From Umezawaea beigongshangensis (GTDB taxonomy: Bacteria > Actinomycetota > Actinomycetes > Mycobacteriales > Pseudonocardiaceae): 64,000 nt of DNA. A program made the position numbers and the translations under genes. Shown in pieces: positions 16,880 through 27,018 of the stretch. The stretch is taken from contig NZ_JAEIOJ010000003.1 of the NCBI RefSeq assembly GCF_016464305.1, positions 372,001 to 436,000 of the forward strand. Reading direction: 5' to 3'. Below the pieces are notes generated by a model, which worked only from the letters and a program-made list of their open reading frames with translations, was not told where the DNA came from and did not search any database. Position 1 is the stretch's first letter. Every line of letters begins with the position of its first letter.

Positions 16880-19800
16880 CGACCGCGCCCGTCCCGGTCC
16901 CCCCGGCCTCGACCCCTTCCGCCACGAGGCCGGGGAGGGGCCCGCTCGGCGCGCTGCCGACCCTCTCGCCGTCAGCGCGCCGGGCGCTCGCCCTCTGCGG
17001 GGTGCTCGCCGCCCTCACCGCCGCCGCCCTCGTCGTGCAGGCGCTCGCCCTCGCCACGGCGGTCGCGAACGCCGTCACCGGCGTGCCGTTCTCGGCCACC
17101 CCGTTCGCCGTCCTGGCCGGCGCGGTCGTCGCCCGCTCGCTGCTGGCCTGGGCCACCGAGTCCACCGCGGCCCGCGCCGCCGCCGGGGCGAAGGAGGAGC
17201 TGCGCGCCGCGCTGCTCGACCGGGCGCTGGAGCGCGGCCCCGAGTGGATCGCCGCCCGCGGCGCCGCCGAGCTCGCCGTCCTCGCCACCAGGGGGCTCGA
17301 CGCGCTCGACGCCTACTTCACGAAGTACCTCCCCGCCCTGGTCACGGCCGTCGTCGTGCCCCCGCTGGCCGGTGGCTGGATTCTGCTGACCGACCCGACG
17401 TCGGCCGTGCTGATCGTCGTCACCGTGCCGCTCGTCCCGATCTTCGCGATCCTCGTCGGCTGGTACACCCAGCGCCGCGTCGAGCAGTCGGCCGACGTGA
17501 CCGAGCGGCTGTCCGGGCACCTGCTGGAGCTCGTGCGCGCCCTGCCCGTGCTGACCGCGTTCGGCCGGGCCGCGGCGCAGGGCGAGGCGGTGCGGCGCGT
17601 CGGCGAGGAGCACCGCAGGGCCACCACCAGCACGCTGCGCGTCGCGTTCCTGTCGGCGCTGGTCCTGGAGATCGCCGCGTCGCTGTCGGTCGCGCTGATC
17701 GCCGTGGGCATCGGCCTGCGCCTGGTGTCCGGGGAGATGACGCTCGTCGTCGCGCTGTCCGTGCTGATCCTCGCGCCCGAGTGCTACCTGCCGCTGCGCG
17801 CGGCCGGTGCCGCGCACCACGCGAGCGAGGACGGCCTGGAGGCGGTGCGCCGGGTGGCCGAGGTCGTCGCGGCCGAGGACGACCGCGAGCCGGGACGCCG
17901 GACGCCCGCGGCGCGCGTGCACGGCGTGCGGGTCGGTGGCCTGCGGATCCGCCGCCGCGACGGGTTCGCCCCGGACGGCGAGTCGTTCGAGCTGCGCGCC
18001 GGGCACGTGCACCGGCTCGACGGCCCCAGCGGCGCGGGCAAGTCGACGGTGCTGGGCGTGCTGCTCGGGTTCGTCCGGCCCGACGCGGGCCGGATCACCG
18101 TGGACGACGCCGACCTGACCACCCTGGACCTCGCGGCCTGGCGGCGCAGGGTCGCGTGGGTGCCGCAGCGACCCGCCTTCGCCGCCGCGACCCCGTTCGG
18201 CGAGCTGGAGCTGGCCGTCGCCGACCAGCCCGGCGGGCCGCCCGCGCGGCAGGAGGCGCTCGGCGTGCTGGCCGAGGTCGGCGCCGGCCACCTCCTCGAC
18301 CGGCCCGTGCGCGAGCTGTCCACGGGCGAGCGGCAGCGCGTCGCCGTGGCCCGCGCGCTGCTGCGCGTGCGGCGCGGCGCGTCCGTGCTGCTGCTCGACG
18401 AGCCCACCGCGCACCTGGACCCGGTGACCGCGACGCGCGTCACCACCGCGGTGAGCGGGGCGGCCGCGGGGGGAGCGGCCGTCCTGCTCATCACCCACCG
18501 CGTCACCGAGCACGCCGAGGGCGCCGACGTGCCCGCCGAGGTCGTCGCCGCCGCCGGGGACGCGCCGACCGGTCCGCCACCGCCGCTGCGCGCGCTGCTC
18601 ACCCGGCGCACCGTCGCCGGTGGGCTGCTGGGCGTGGGAGCGCTCGGGGCCGGGGTCGCGCTGAGCGCCGTCTCCGCCTACCTGATCGCCCGCGCGTGGC
18701 AGCAGCCGCCGATCCTCACCCTGTCCGTCCTCGTCGTGGGCGTGCGGACGTTCGCGCTGCTCAAGGGCGTGCTGCGCTACCTGGAGCGGGTCGTGTCGCA
18801 CGACGCGGCGTTCCGGCTGGCCGGATCGCTGCGGGTGCGGCTGTGGGACGCCGTCGTGCGCCGCGGGCCCGCGCGGCAGCGCCCGGACGCGCTCCAGCGG
18901 CTCGTCGACGACACCGACACCGTGCGCGACCTCGTGCCGCGCGTGCTGGTGCCGCCGCTGGTGGCCGCCGGGGTCGCCGCCGGCGCGGTCGTGCTGCACC
19001 TGTTCCTGCTGCCGGGGGCCGGGCTGGCGCTCGCGCTCGCCCTGCTCCTCGGCGGCCTCGCCGCGCCCGCGCTGGCCGTGGCGGTCGAGCGCCGCGCCAG
19101 CACCGCCCTGTCGGCGGGACGGCGCTCGGTGAGCGCCGACGTGCTGACCCTGCTGAGCGCCGCCCCCGACCTGATCGCCACCGGCGCGCACCTGCGCCGC
19201 CGCGCCGACCTGGCCGCGCTCGACGCCGACCTCGCCCGGCAGGCCCGCAGGCAGGCGCTCGGCGCCGGTGCGGCCACCGCCGTGCTGCACCTCACGACCG
19301 GCCTCGCCGCGCTGGTGTGCACCGCGCTCGGCGCGGTCGCCGCCGCGGGCGGGAGCCTGAACCCGATCCTCGTCCCCGTGCTCGGCCTGGTCCCGCTGGC
19401 GCTCGCCGAGGCGCTCTCGACGCTCGCGCCCGCCGCGCAGCAGCTCCCCACCCTGCGCACGGCCCACGCCCGGCTGGACCTCGACGTGCCGCCGCCGGCC
19501 GCCCCGGCGGAGCGCGGCCTGCGGCTGGAGGGCGTGGACGTGCGCTGGCCGGGAGCGGCGGCACCGGCGCTGCGCGGCGTGGACCTCGACGTGCCGCGGG
19601 GCGCGCGGGTCGCCGTGCTCGGACCGTCGGGCGCGGGCAAGTCGACCCTGTTCGCCCTCCTGCTCGGGTTCCTGCCCGCCGAGCGCGGCCGGGCCGCCCT
19701 GCCCGAGCGGGTCGCCTGGTGCCCCCAGGAGCCCCAGCTCGTGTCCACGACCGTCCGGGAGAACCTGCGCCTGGCCGACCCGCACGCCTCCGACGACCGG

Positions 19801-20124
19801 CTGCGCGAGGCGCTCGTGCTGGCCGGGCTGCCCGGCTGGACCGACCGGCTCGACCTCGTGATCGACGGCACCACCACCTCCGGTGGAGAGGCGCAGCGCC
19901 TGTCGCTCGCCCGCGCGTGGCTGTTCGACGCGGACGTCGTCCTGCTCGACGAGCCCACCGCCCACCTGGACGAGCCCACCGCGCGCGCCCTGCTCGACCG
20001 GCTCGACGTGGCGCTGCGCGGGCGCACCGTCCTGCACGTCACCCACCGGCCGGAGGAGGCGCGCGGCGCCGACGTCGTCCTGGAGGTCGTCGGTGGCCAC
20101 GTGCGGGAACGCGTTTACCGTTGA
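16876..20124 (+). CDS. cydDC: fused CydDC ABC exporter for bd-oxidase assembly
   Basis: 1082 aa with two complete ABC-exporter halves in one chain: membrane domain, nucleotide-binding domain, membrane domain, nucleotide-binding domain. Both ATP sites are intact: Walker A GPSGAGKST twice, signatures LSTGERQR and TSGGEAQR, and LLLDEPTAHLD / LLDEPTAHLD. In E. coli CydD and CydC are separate and are needed to mature cytochrome bd through thiol/haem transport. The fusion is usual in high-GC Gram-positives. GTGA overlap with cydB. Confidence 0.93.
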   Translation: MTTAPVPVPPASTPSATRPGRGPLGALPTLSPSARRALALCGVLAALTAAALVVQALALATAVANAVTGVPFSATPFAVLAGAVVARSLLAWATESTAARAAAGAKEELRAALLDRALERGPEWIAARGAAELAVLATRGLDALDAYFTKYLPALVTAVVVPPLAGGWILLTDPTSAVLIVVTVPLVPIFAILVGWYTQRRVEQSADVTERLSGHLLELVRALPVLTAFGRAAAQGEAVRRVGEEHRRATTSTLRVAFLSALVLEIAASLSVALIAVGIGLRLVSGEMTLVVALSVLILAPECYLPLRAAGAAHHASEDGLEAVRRVAEVVAAEDDREPGRRTPAARVHGVRVGGLRIRRRDGFAPDGESFELRAGHVHRLDGPSGAGKSTVLGVLLGFVRPDAGRITVDDADLTTLDLAAWRRRVAWVPQRPAFAAATPFGELELAVADQPGGPPARQEALGVLAEVGAGHLLDRPVRELSTGERQRVAVARALLRVRRGASVLLLDEPTAHLDPVTATRVTTAVSGAAAGGAAVLLITHRVTEHAEGADVPAEVVAAAGDAPTGPPPPLRALLTRRTVAGGLLGVGALGAGVALSAVSAYLIARAWQQPPILTLSVLVVGVRTFALLKGVLRYLERVVSHDAAFRLAGSLRVRLWDAVVRRGPARQRPDALQRLVDDTDTVRDLVPRVLVPPLVAAGVAAGAVVLHLFLLPGAGLALALALLLGGLAAPALAVAVERRASTALSAGRRSVSADVLTLLSAAPDLIATGAHLRRRADLAALDADLARQARRQALGAGAATAVLHLTTGLAALVCTALGAVAAAGGSLNPILVPVLGLVPLALAEALSTLAPAAQQLPTLRTAHARLDLDVPPPAAPAERGLRLEGVDVRWPGAAAPALRGVDLDVPRGARVAVLGPSGAGKSTLFALLLGFLPAERGRAALPERVAWCPQEPQLVSTTVRENLRLADPHASDDRLREALVLAGLPGWTDRLDLVIDGTTTSGGEAQRLSLARAWLFDADVVLLDEPTAHLDEPTARALLDRLDVALRGRTVLHVTHRPEEARGADVVLEVVGGHVRERVYR
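20116..20121 (+). promoter_or_regulatory. -10 TACCGT before histidine kinase (leaderless)
   Basis: TACCGT, 8 bases before GTG 20130, located inside the last codons of cydDC. It suggests that the kinase can be expressed separately from the cyd operon. Confidence 0.45.
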
Positions 20125-20129
20125 CGGTC

Positions 20130-21263
<1,134 letters not shown>

Positions 21264-21287
21264 CCACCCCGCGGGCGGGACGAGACG

Positions 21288-21917
21288 TCAGCGGGTGCGG
21301 CGGGCGACCCAGGCCGCGGCCTGGGTGCGGCGCTGCATCCCCAGCTTCGACAGCACCGCCGTCACGTAGTTCTTCACGGTCTTCTCCGCCAGGAACAGCC
21401 GCTCGGCGATCTGGCGGTTCGTCATGCCCTCGCCGATCAGGTCCAGCACGCGCCGCTCCTGCTCGGTCAGCCCCGACAGCACGTCCGTCTCGGCCGGGCG
21501 GCGCATTCTGTCCAGCACGCGCGCGGTCGTCACCGGGTCCAGCAGCGAACGGCCGGCGGCCACCTCGCGGACGGCCGTCACCAGGTCCTGACCGCGCACC
21601 TGCTTGAGCAGGTAGCCCGACGCCCCGGCCATGATCGCTCCGACGAGAGCCTCCTCGTCGTCGAACGCCGTCAGCACCAGGCAGCGCGGCCCGTCGGGAA
21701 GAGAGCGCAGGTCACGGCACAGGTCGACGCCGTTGCCGTCCGGCAGCTGCACGTCCACCACGGCCACCTCGGGACGGGCCGCGCCCGCGCGGGTCAGCGC
21801 CTCCGCGACGCTCCCGGCCTCGGCGACCACCTCGATGTCGTCCTCGTCGTCGAGCATCTCGCGCAGCCCCCTGCGCACGATCTCGTGGTCGTCGACGAGC
21901 AGCACGCGCACCGGCAC
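21288..21917 (-). CDS. NarL/DevR-type response regulator
   Basis: 209 aa. The receiver domain has LLVDDHE, phosphoacceptor Asp in VVDVQLPDG and Lys in YLLKQV. The LuxR-type HTH has LTEQERRVLDLIGEGMTNRQ and KTVKNYV. GTG 21917 is chosen because TACGGT ends 6 bases upstream and no ribosome site is present. Convergent with the adjacent kinase, its likely partner. The length and lysine-rich HTH resemble DevR/DosR, the hypoxia regulator of mycobacteria. Confidence 0.9.
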   Translation of the reverse strand: MPVRVLLVDDHEIVRRGLREMLDDEDDIEVVAEAGSVAEALTRAGAARPEVAVVDVQLPDGNGVDLCRDLRSLPDGPRCLVLTAFDDEEALVGAIMAGASGYLLKQVRGQDLVTAVREVAAGRSLLDPVTTARVLDRMRRPAETDVLSGLTEQERRVLDLIGEGMTNRQIAERLFLAEKTVKNYVTAVLSKLGMQRRTQAAAWVARRTR

Positions 21918-21923
21918 GAACCA

Positions 21924-21929
21924 ACCGTA
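21924..21929 (-). promoter_or_regulatory. -10 TACGGT of response regulator (leaderless)
   Basis: Minus-strand TACGGT followed by 6 bases and GTG 21917. Confidence 0.5.
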
Positions 21930-21977
21930 CGTCGAATGCCGGTGTTCCGGTGGCCCGGGGGTTGACACAGTGCACGC

Positions 21978-22472
21978 ATGGCAGGGAACACCGTGCGTCC
22001 GATCGACGAGGCCGACCGGATCGTGGTCGGCCGACTGGTGCTGGAGCTCTGGGGAGCGCACACCGCCGTGGCGCACGGCGAGGTGTTCTTCCCCGCGAGC
22101 CTGCCGGGGTTCCTCGTCGAGCAGAACGGCCAGGTGCTCGGTCTGCTCACCTACGCGGTCAACGGCGCCACGCTGGAGATCGTCACGTTCAACGCCCTGC
22201 GCCGCGGCCGGGGAGTGGGCACCTCGCTGCTGGAGGCCGCCGTCCAGCGCGCCCGGCAGCTCGGCCTGTCACGGGTGCGCCTGACGACCACCAACGACAA
22301 CCTCGACGCGCTGCGCTTCTACCAGCGGCGCGGCTTCAAGCTGTGCGGCGTGCGACCCGACGCGCTGCGCGAGTCGCGGCGGCTCAAACCGGAGATCCCC
22401 ACGGTGGGGGAGTACGGCATCCCCATCACCGACGAGCTCGACCTGGAGAGATGGGTCGCGCCCCGCCAGTAG
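21978..22472 (+). CDS. GNAT-family N-acetyltransferase
   Basis: 164 aa single acetyltransferase domain. Motif A, the acetyl-CoA pyrophosphate-binding loop, is RRGRGVGTSLLEAA (about residues 75-88). Motif B follows with TTTNDNLDALRFYQRRGF. It is monocistronic and divergent from the response regulator. The substrate cannot be told. The C-terminal tail (EYGIPITDELDLE) is shared by a family of small actinobacterial GNATs. Confidence 0.9.
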   Translation: MAGNTVRPIDEADRIVVGRLVLELWGAHTAVAHGEVFFPASLPGFLVEQNGQVLGLLTYAVNGATLEIVTFNALRRGRGVGTSLLEAAVQRARQLGLSRVRLTTTNDNLDALRFYQRRGFKLCGVRPDALRESRRLKPEIPTVGEYGIPITDELDLERWVAPRQ

Positions 22473-22500
22473 TGCACAGGTTGTCCACAGCTCTGTGCAC
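22472..22500. terminator. hairpin between convergent genes, with DnaA-box-like 9-mer
   Basis: GTGCACAG and CTGTGCAC form an 8-bp stem around a 13-base loop between the GNAT and macro-domain genes. The loop contains TTGTCCACA (22481-22489), identical to the high-GC Gram-positive DnaA box, and the right arm gives TTGTGCACA on the other strand. Confidence 0.55.
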
Positions 22501-22512
22501 AACTGGCCGGCC

Positions 22513-23112
22513 TCAGCGGTGGGGCAGCGGGCTGAACACCTCGTCCCACGCAGCGGCCACCTGCCGCGCGCACGTCTCCGGGGCGACCCCGCCGACACCG
22601 GTCCCCAGACCCGGCACGGCGATCGTGCGGATCACCCGCCGCACCGGCCGGCCGTCGTCCAGCCGCCCGTTCTGCCACAGCCGCAGCACCGCGCGAGCCG
22701 CCAGGTAGGGGTGCACGGTGTCACCGGGCAGCAGCTCGCCCGGCGTGCGCATCGTCGGCGCGCTGATGAGCCACGCCGGCTCGGTCTCGCCGGTCGCCAC
22801 CAGGAGCGCCTCGCCCACCGGCAGCTCACCGCCGTGCAGACCGAGGACGCCGCTGCGCACCTGGTCCTCCACGTGCGGGAAGGCTCTCGCGTAGACGGCG
22901 TCGATGCCCCCGCGCATCCACCCGAACGAGTTCGCGGGACTCACCACCGCCTCGGCGACGATGTCCAGCACCGATCCCCGGTGCACGCGGATGCCGGGAC
23001 GTCCCTCGGCGACGGTGGACCAGGCTCTGGTCAGCGGTTCGTCAACCGCGCACAACACGAGTCGGGGCGCTGCAGCCGGAGCGTTGATCTCACCCTCCGT
23101 ATCGGCGGTCAC
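22513..23112 (-). CDS. macro-domain protein
   Basis: 199 aa, one macro domain. The ADP-ribose-binding landmarks are AVVSPANSFGWMRGGID (about 56-72) and the glycine-rich VPGLGTGVGGV (about 166-176). Such domains bind or hydrolyse ADP-ribose conjugates. This version resembles those of bacterial and phage stand-alone macro proteins. GTG 23112, monocistronic, divergent from pheA. No ADP-ribosyltransferase partner is encoded beside it. Confidence 0.82.
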   Translation of the reverse strand: MTADTEGEINAPAAAPRLVLCAVDEPLTRAWSTVAEGRPGIRVHRGSVLDIVAEAVVSPANSFGWMRGGIDAVYARAFPHVEDQVRSGVLGLHGGELPVGEALLVATGETEPAWLISAPTMRTPGELLPGDTVHPYLAARAVLRLWQNGRLDDGRPVRRVIRTIAVPGLGTGVGGVAPETCARQVAAAWDEVFSPLPHR

Positions 23113-23213
23113 GTCTCAAGCATTCCAGGAGCACGGGCCGCTGCGGAACCGGGTGGGGCACCCGCCAGCCGGGTGATCCTCACCTCGCCGGTGCCCCCTC
23201 GCGGTCGTGCTCG

Positions 23214-23219
23214 TAGGGT
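23214..23219 (+). promoter_or_regulatory. -10 TAGGGT of pheA (leaderless)
   Basis: TAGGGT, 7 bases before GTG 23227; no ribosome site at the start codon. Confidence 0.5.
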
Positions 23220-23226
23220 TGCTCCC

Positions 23227-24147
23227 GTGTCGCGCATCGCCTACTTCGGCCCGCGGGGAACCTTCACCGAACAGGCCGCCCGCGCCTTCGCCGACCTCGA
23301 CCAGGACGAACTGGTCGCCGCGGAGACCGTCCCCCTCGCGCTGACCTCGACCCGCCGCGGCGACACCGACGCCACGTGCGTGCCCGTGGAGAACTCCGTC
23401 GAGGGAGCGGTCCCGGCCACCATGGACGCCCTCGTCGAGGGCGAACCGCTCGTCGCCGTCGGCGAGTTCGTGCTGCCCGTCCGCTTCAGCGTCCTGGTCC
23501 GTCCCGGCACGGACGCCGCCGCCGTGCGCACCGTCGCGAGCCACCCGCACGCCCTCGCCCAGGTCCGCCAGTGGCTCGGCGAGCACCTCCCCGGCGCCCA
23601 CGTCGTCGCCTCCACCTCCACCGCCGCGGCCGCCGCCGCCGTCCGCGACGGCGAGTTCGACGCGGCCGTCAGCGCCCCCGTCGCCGCGACGCACTACCCG
23701 CTGCGCGAACTGGCCACCGACGTGGCCGACGTCGCCGACGCCAAGACCCGCTTCCTGCTGCTGCGCCGTCCCGGCACGCTGCCCGAGCCCACCGGCCAGG
23801 ACCGCACGTCCGTCGTCGTGACCACCGCCGACCGGATCGGCGTGCTGTCCGAGCTGCTCGCGGAACTCGCGCTGCGCGAGATCAGCCTGACCCGGATCGA
23901 ATCGCGCCCCACCAAGGGACGCCTGGGCGAGTACCGCTTCTTCGTCGACCTCGCCGGTCACGTGGCCGAACCACGCGTCGGCGACGCGCTCGCCGCCCTG
24001 CACCGGCACAGCAACCACGTCCGCTTCCTCGGCTCCTACCCCGTGGCGGAACCCGCCGAGAACACGCGGCGGCCCGCCGCGACCAACGCCGACTTCACCG
24101 CGGCCGCCGACTGGGTGGCCGCCCTGCGCGAGGGGACGACCGCGTGA
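23227..24147 (+). CDS. pheA: prephenate dehydratase
   Basis: 306 aa. Converts prephenate to phenylpyruvate in phenylalanine synthesis. The catalytic domain starts IAYFGPRGTFTEQAAR and carries the TRF motif with the catalytic Thr in DAKTRFLLL (about residue 178). A C-terminal ACT domain with ESRPTKGRLGEYRFFVD binds phenylalanine for feedback control. The usual actinobacterial monofunctional form, without chorismate mutase. Its stop overlaps the histidine phosphatase start. Confidence 0.95.
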   Translation: MSRIAYFGPRGTFTEQAARAFADLDQDELVAAETVPLALTSTRRGDTDATCVPVENSVEGAVPATMDALVEGEPLVAVGEFVLPVRFSVLVRPGTDAAAVRTVASHPHALAQVRQWLGEHLPGAHVVASTSTAAAAAAVRDGEFDAAVSAPVAATHYPLRELATDVADVADAKTRFLLLRRPGTLPEPTGQDRTSVVVTTADRIGVLSELLAELALREISLTRIESRPTKGRLGEYRFFVDLAGHVAEPRVGDALAALHRHSNHVRFLGSYPVAEPAENTRRPAATNADFTAAADWVAALREGTTA

Positions 24148-24776
24148 GACTGCTGCTGGTGCGCCACGGGCAGACCGCCTCGAACAGGCGCCACGCCCTC
24201 GACTCGCTGCCGCCGGGCCCCCCGCTCACCGAGGAGGGCCGGGAGCAGGCGCTCGCGCTGGCGGCCGACCTCGCCGACGAACCCGTCGTCGCCGTCTACG
24301 CGAGCACCGCCGTGCGCGCGCAGGAGACGGCCGCGCCCGTCGCCGCGCACCACGGCCTCCAGGTCGAGGTCGTGGAGGGCGTGCACGAGGTCTTCTGCGG
24401 CGACCTGGAGGGCCGCGCCGACCAGGAGGCGTTCGAGGCGTTCGTCGCCGTGTTCTCCGCGTGGGCCGACGGCGACCTGTCCGTGCCCGTGCCCGGTGGC
24501 GAGGCCGGCCAGGACGTCGTCGACCGCTTCGCCCCCGTCGTGCGCGCCATCCGCGACCGGCACCAGGAGGGCACCGCCGTCCTCGTCACGCACGGCGCGG
24601 CGATGCGGCTGGCCGCGCTGTCCCTGGCCGGCGACGTGCGCCCCACGCTCGCCGAGAGCGCCCTCATCCCGAACACCGGTCGCATCGCCCTGGAGGCGAC
24701 GCCGGACGGCTGGCACTGCCTGTCGTGGACCGGCCTGGACCTCGACGCGGCCCGCGGGCCCCGCCCGGTGGGCTAA
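24144..24776 (+). CDS. histidine phosphatase family protein
   Basis: 210 aa phosphoglycerate-mutase-like fold. The RHG motif LVRHGQTASN holds the phospho-accepting His. The second catalytic His is in LVTHGAAMRL, and the proton donor Glu is in EVFCGDLEG. GTGA overlap with pheA indicates co-translation. Neighbouring pheA and this phosphatase are conserved partners in Actinobacteria. The substrate is unknown. Confidence 0.92.
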   Translation: MRLLLVRHGQTASNRRHALDSLPPGPPLTEEGREQALALAADLADEPVVAVYASTAVRAQETAAPVAAHHGLQVEVVEGVHEVFCGDLEGRADQEAFEAFVAVFSAWADGDLSVPVPGGEAGQDVVDRFAPVVRAIRDRHQEGTAVLVTHGAAMRLAALSLAGDVRPTLAESALIPNTGRIALEATPDGWHCLSWTGLDLDAARGPRPVG

Positions 24777-25123
24777 CCCCAGCCGAGCTCGTGCAGGCGG
24801 GCGTCGTCCACGCCGAAGTGGTGGGCCACCTCGTGCACGACGGTGATCGCGACCTCGTCCACGACGTCGTCCTCGTCGTCGCACACGTCCAGGATCGCCT
24901 CGCGGTAGACGAAGATGCGGTCCGGCAGCACCCCGCCGTAGTCCGAGGTCCGCTCGGTCAGCGCCACGCCGTGGTAGAGCCCGAGCAGCGACGGGTCGTC
25001 GGGGTGCCGGTCCTCGACCAGCACGACCACGTTGTTCATCGCGTGCGCGAACTCGGGCGGGATCAGGTCGAGCCCCTCGCCGACCAGTTCCTCGAAGCGC
25101 TCCCTGGTCATCTCGACCGGCAC
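24773..25123 (-). CDS. minimal zinc metallopeptidase (zincin) family protein
   Basis: 116 aa. The zinc motif HEVAHHFG (HExxH) lies near residue 97 with a following Asp/His (VDDARLHELGW). This is the small actinobacterial zincin family (formerly DUF1025). GTG 25123, or ATG 25111 four codons in, lies 4 bases after the upstream gene. Its stop overlaps that of the convergent phosphatase by four bases. The substrate is unknown. Confidence 0.88.
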   Translation of the reverse strand: MPVEMTRERFEELVGEGLDLIPPEFAHAMNNVVVLVEDRHPDDPSLLGLYHGVALTERTSDYGGVLPDRIFVYREAILDVCDDEDDVVDEVAITVVHEVAHHFGVDDARLHELGWG

Positions 25124-25127
25124 GGCG

Positions 25128-26264
25128 TCAGCCCTCCTGCTCCTCGGTCCGGGTGACCGTGCTGGAGGTGGGCGCCACCGACGACTGGCCGGAGGGGGGC
25201 GCGGAGGGCTGGCCCGTCGTGGACGGCTGCTGGCCCTCGGAGTGCAGCGGTGCGCCGGTGGGCTCGGCCTGGGGGGCGACGGTGGTGGTCTGCGGCGGGT
25301 TGGACGTGGTCAGCGGGGGCGCGTCGGGGTTGCGGACGCTGCCGGTCCACGCGACGAGGGTGTTGCCCTCGGGAATGGCGCCGATCTTGCAGTTGGCCCT
25401 CCTGGACCCGGCGGCCCAGCTCTCCGAGACCCTGGTGTCCCAGCTGACGGCGAGCTTGTCGCCCCTGAGGTCGGCGCCGCCGGTGTACTCGGCCGCCATC
25501 GTGCTGCACTCCTCGGCGAGGACGTCGTCCTGCCGGGCGGGGTCGGGGAAGTCCGGGCCGACGAGCGTGCCGAGGTCGGCCACGCCGATGATCTCGAACG
25601 TGTGAGGCTGGGCGCACTCGATCGGGTCGCCCACGGAGTTGCCGTTGATGCCGAGGCAGACGCCTGCGTCGTAGACGAGCGACTGGTCCTGGGTCTTGGC
25701 GGTGCCGTAGGACGGCAGCAGCGCGCCGGAGGCGGCGGCGACCTGGAGACCGCAGCGCAGCGTGCGGTAGCCCTCGCCCCAGCGCCGCTCACCGGGGTTG
25801 AGGGTGCCGACGCTGTACTTGCCGAACGGGTCGAACTTCTCGTTCAGGTAGGTCAGGGACGTCTCGGTGCAGTGATCGGCGCTGATCGTCTGCCAGACCT
25901 CGTTGTCCGGGAACCGCGCGTCCTTCCCGTACGTCGAGGTGATGTCGACGGTTCCGGTGACCTCGAACAGGTGCTGACTGCCGCAGTCCACCCTGGCCAC
26001 GTCCGACAGGTCGGGGCGGGTCCAGTTGAGGCAGTCGCCGGCGTTCGCCTCGAACGCCGGGTTGACGGCGGCCGCGGTGACGCCCCTGTCGCCGCGCGTG
26101 CCGGTGCCGCCACCACCGCCACCGCCACCGCCGACCGGCCAGGAGGTGAAGGTGCTCAGGACGAGGAGGAGGAACGCGCCCGCGGATGCGCCGATCATGA
26201 CCAGGCGCGTGCTGCGCAGGCCACCGCGGCGAAACCACTGAACGTTCACAGGCATCCGCTCCAT
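25128..26264 (-). CDS. septum-formation-like membrane-anchored protein
   Basis: 378 aa. One membrane anchor (about 20-42) is followed by a Gly run and an extracellular domain with repeated Cys pairs (AGDCLNW, VDCGSQHLFEV, CGLQV, CAQPHTFEIIG). The two similar halves of Cys-x(n)-PH/QH-x-FEV type are characteristic of the actinobacterial septum-formation domain. The tail of about 60 residues is Pro/Thr/Ser-rich. ATG 26264; a second in-frame ATG is at 26255. Co-directional and 4 bases from the metallopeptidase gene. Confidence 0.8.
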   Translation of the reverse strand: MERMPVNVQWFRRGGLRSTRLVMIGASAGAFLLLVLSTFTSWPVGGGGGGGGGTGTRGDRGVTAAAVNPAFEANAGDCLNWTRPDLSDVARVDCGSQHLFEVTGTVDITSTYGKDARFPDNEVWQTISADHCTETSLTYLNEKFDPFGKYSVGTLNPGERRWGEGYRTLRCGLQVAAASGALLPSYGTAKTQDQSLVYDAGVCLGINGNSVGDPIECAQPHTFEIIGVADLGTLVGPDFPDPARQDDVLAEECSTMAAEYTGGADLRGDKLAVSWDTRVSESWAAGSRRANCKIGAIPEGNTLVAWTGSVRNPDAPPLTTSNPPQTTTVAPQAEPTGAPLHSEGQQPSTTGQPSAPPSGQSSVAPTSSTVTRTEEQEG

Positions 26265-26376
26265 GATGCCCGTGTGCTCCGCACAACCGACCAGGTGGGG
26301 GTTGCAGTGTTGCTTTTGGGCAACTCGTCACCCGTTCGGCCGTCTATCTCTGTACCGTCCCCGGCGGGAGTGGCTG

Positions 26377-27018
26377 ATGACTGAGAATGACAGGTCCGGG
26401 ACCCCTGGTACGCCCGGGACCGGACGCAACGACGACAACACGACGACTCCGCCGCCGTACGTCCCGGCGGGTCAGGAGCAGCCGACGCAGGCGCCGGGCG
26501 CTCGTGGTTCCATCCGGAACCAGGAGGCCGGCGTCACGAGGGCGCGACCGGAGTCCCTCGCGGACAAGCGGGCGCGTCAGCAGGCCGAGGCGGCCGAGCT
26601 GGTCCGCCGGCAGGAGGCCGACGCGGAGTTCGAGCGCAAGGCGAAGCTGCGCAAGCGCTTGCTCGTCGGCAGCGGTGTCACCGTGGGCGTCGTGGCACTG
26701 GTCGCGGTCTGGTACGCGGTGGCGAGTCCCCGCGAGGTGACCGCGCAGTGCACCGACTCCAGCGACGTGATCGTCGACGACGACTACTGCGATCAGACCT
26801 ACTACAGCAGTCACGGCGGCTACAGCAGCGGTGGCTTCATCTACATCGGCGGGAACTCCTACCGCTACAACTACGGCGGTGCGGGGACGGTCGGGCAGAA
26901 GGTCAGCGGCGGCAGCTACACCGCGCCGAAGGGCGCGAACGTCTCGACCAAGTCCGGCACGACGATCCAGCGCGGTGGCTTCGGCGTCTCCGGCGGCAGC
27001 AAGAGCGGGGGCAGCTGA
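26377..27018 (+). CDS. membrane-anchored YgiB/DUF1190-like protein
   Basis: 213 aa. A disordered, charged N-terminal half (about 1-92) is followed by one membrane helix (LLVGSGVTVGVVALVAVWYA, about 94-113). The extracellular region is Gly/Ser/Tyr-rich with a CTDSS...DDYCDQ cysteine pair and the ending TTIQRGGFGVSGG. E. coli YgiB/YjfM (DUF1190) proteins end in a similar TVTRGGFG motif and are encoded, as here, directly before a glutathionylspermidine-synthase-like gene. The family is assigned by that motif and context, not by overall identity. Confidence 0.65.
   Translation: MTENDRSGTPGTPGTGRNDDNTTTPPPYVPAGQEQPTQAPGARGSIRNQEAGVTRARPESLADKRARQQAEAAELVRRQEADAEFERKAKLRKRLLVGSGVTVGVVALVAVWYAVASPREVTAQCTDSSDVIVDDDYCDQTYYSSHGGYSSGGFIYIGGNSYRYNYGGAGTVGQKVSGGSYTAPKGANVSTKSGTTIQRGGFGVSGGSKSGGS

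Noticed and set aside
15901-20124. Very long second plus-strand frame across cydB and the minus-strand frame across cydDC
   Set aside because: Low-complexity Arg/Pro/Gly/His-rich translations typical of high-GC shadow frames; cydB and cydDC show full family motifs in their own frames.
21962-21967. TTGACA as a -35 box for the GNAT gene
   Set aside because: It lies only about 10 bases before the ATG, too close to act as its -35; no matching -10 on either side.
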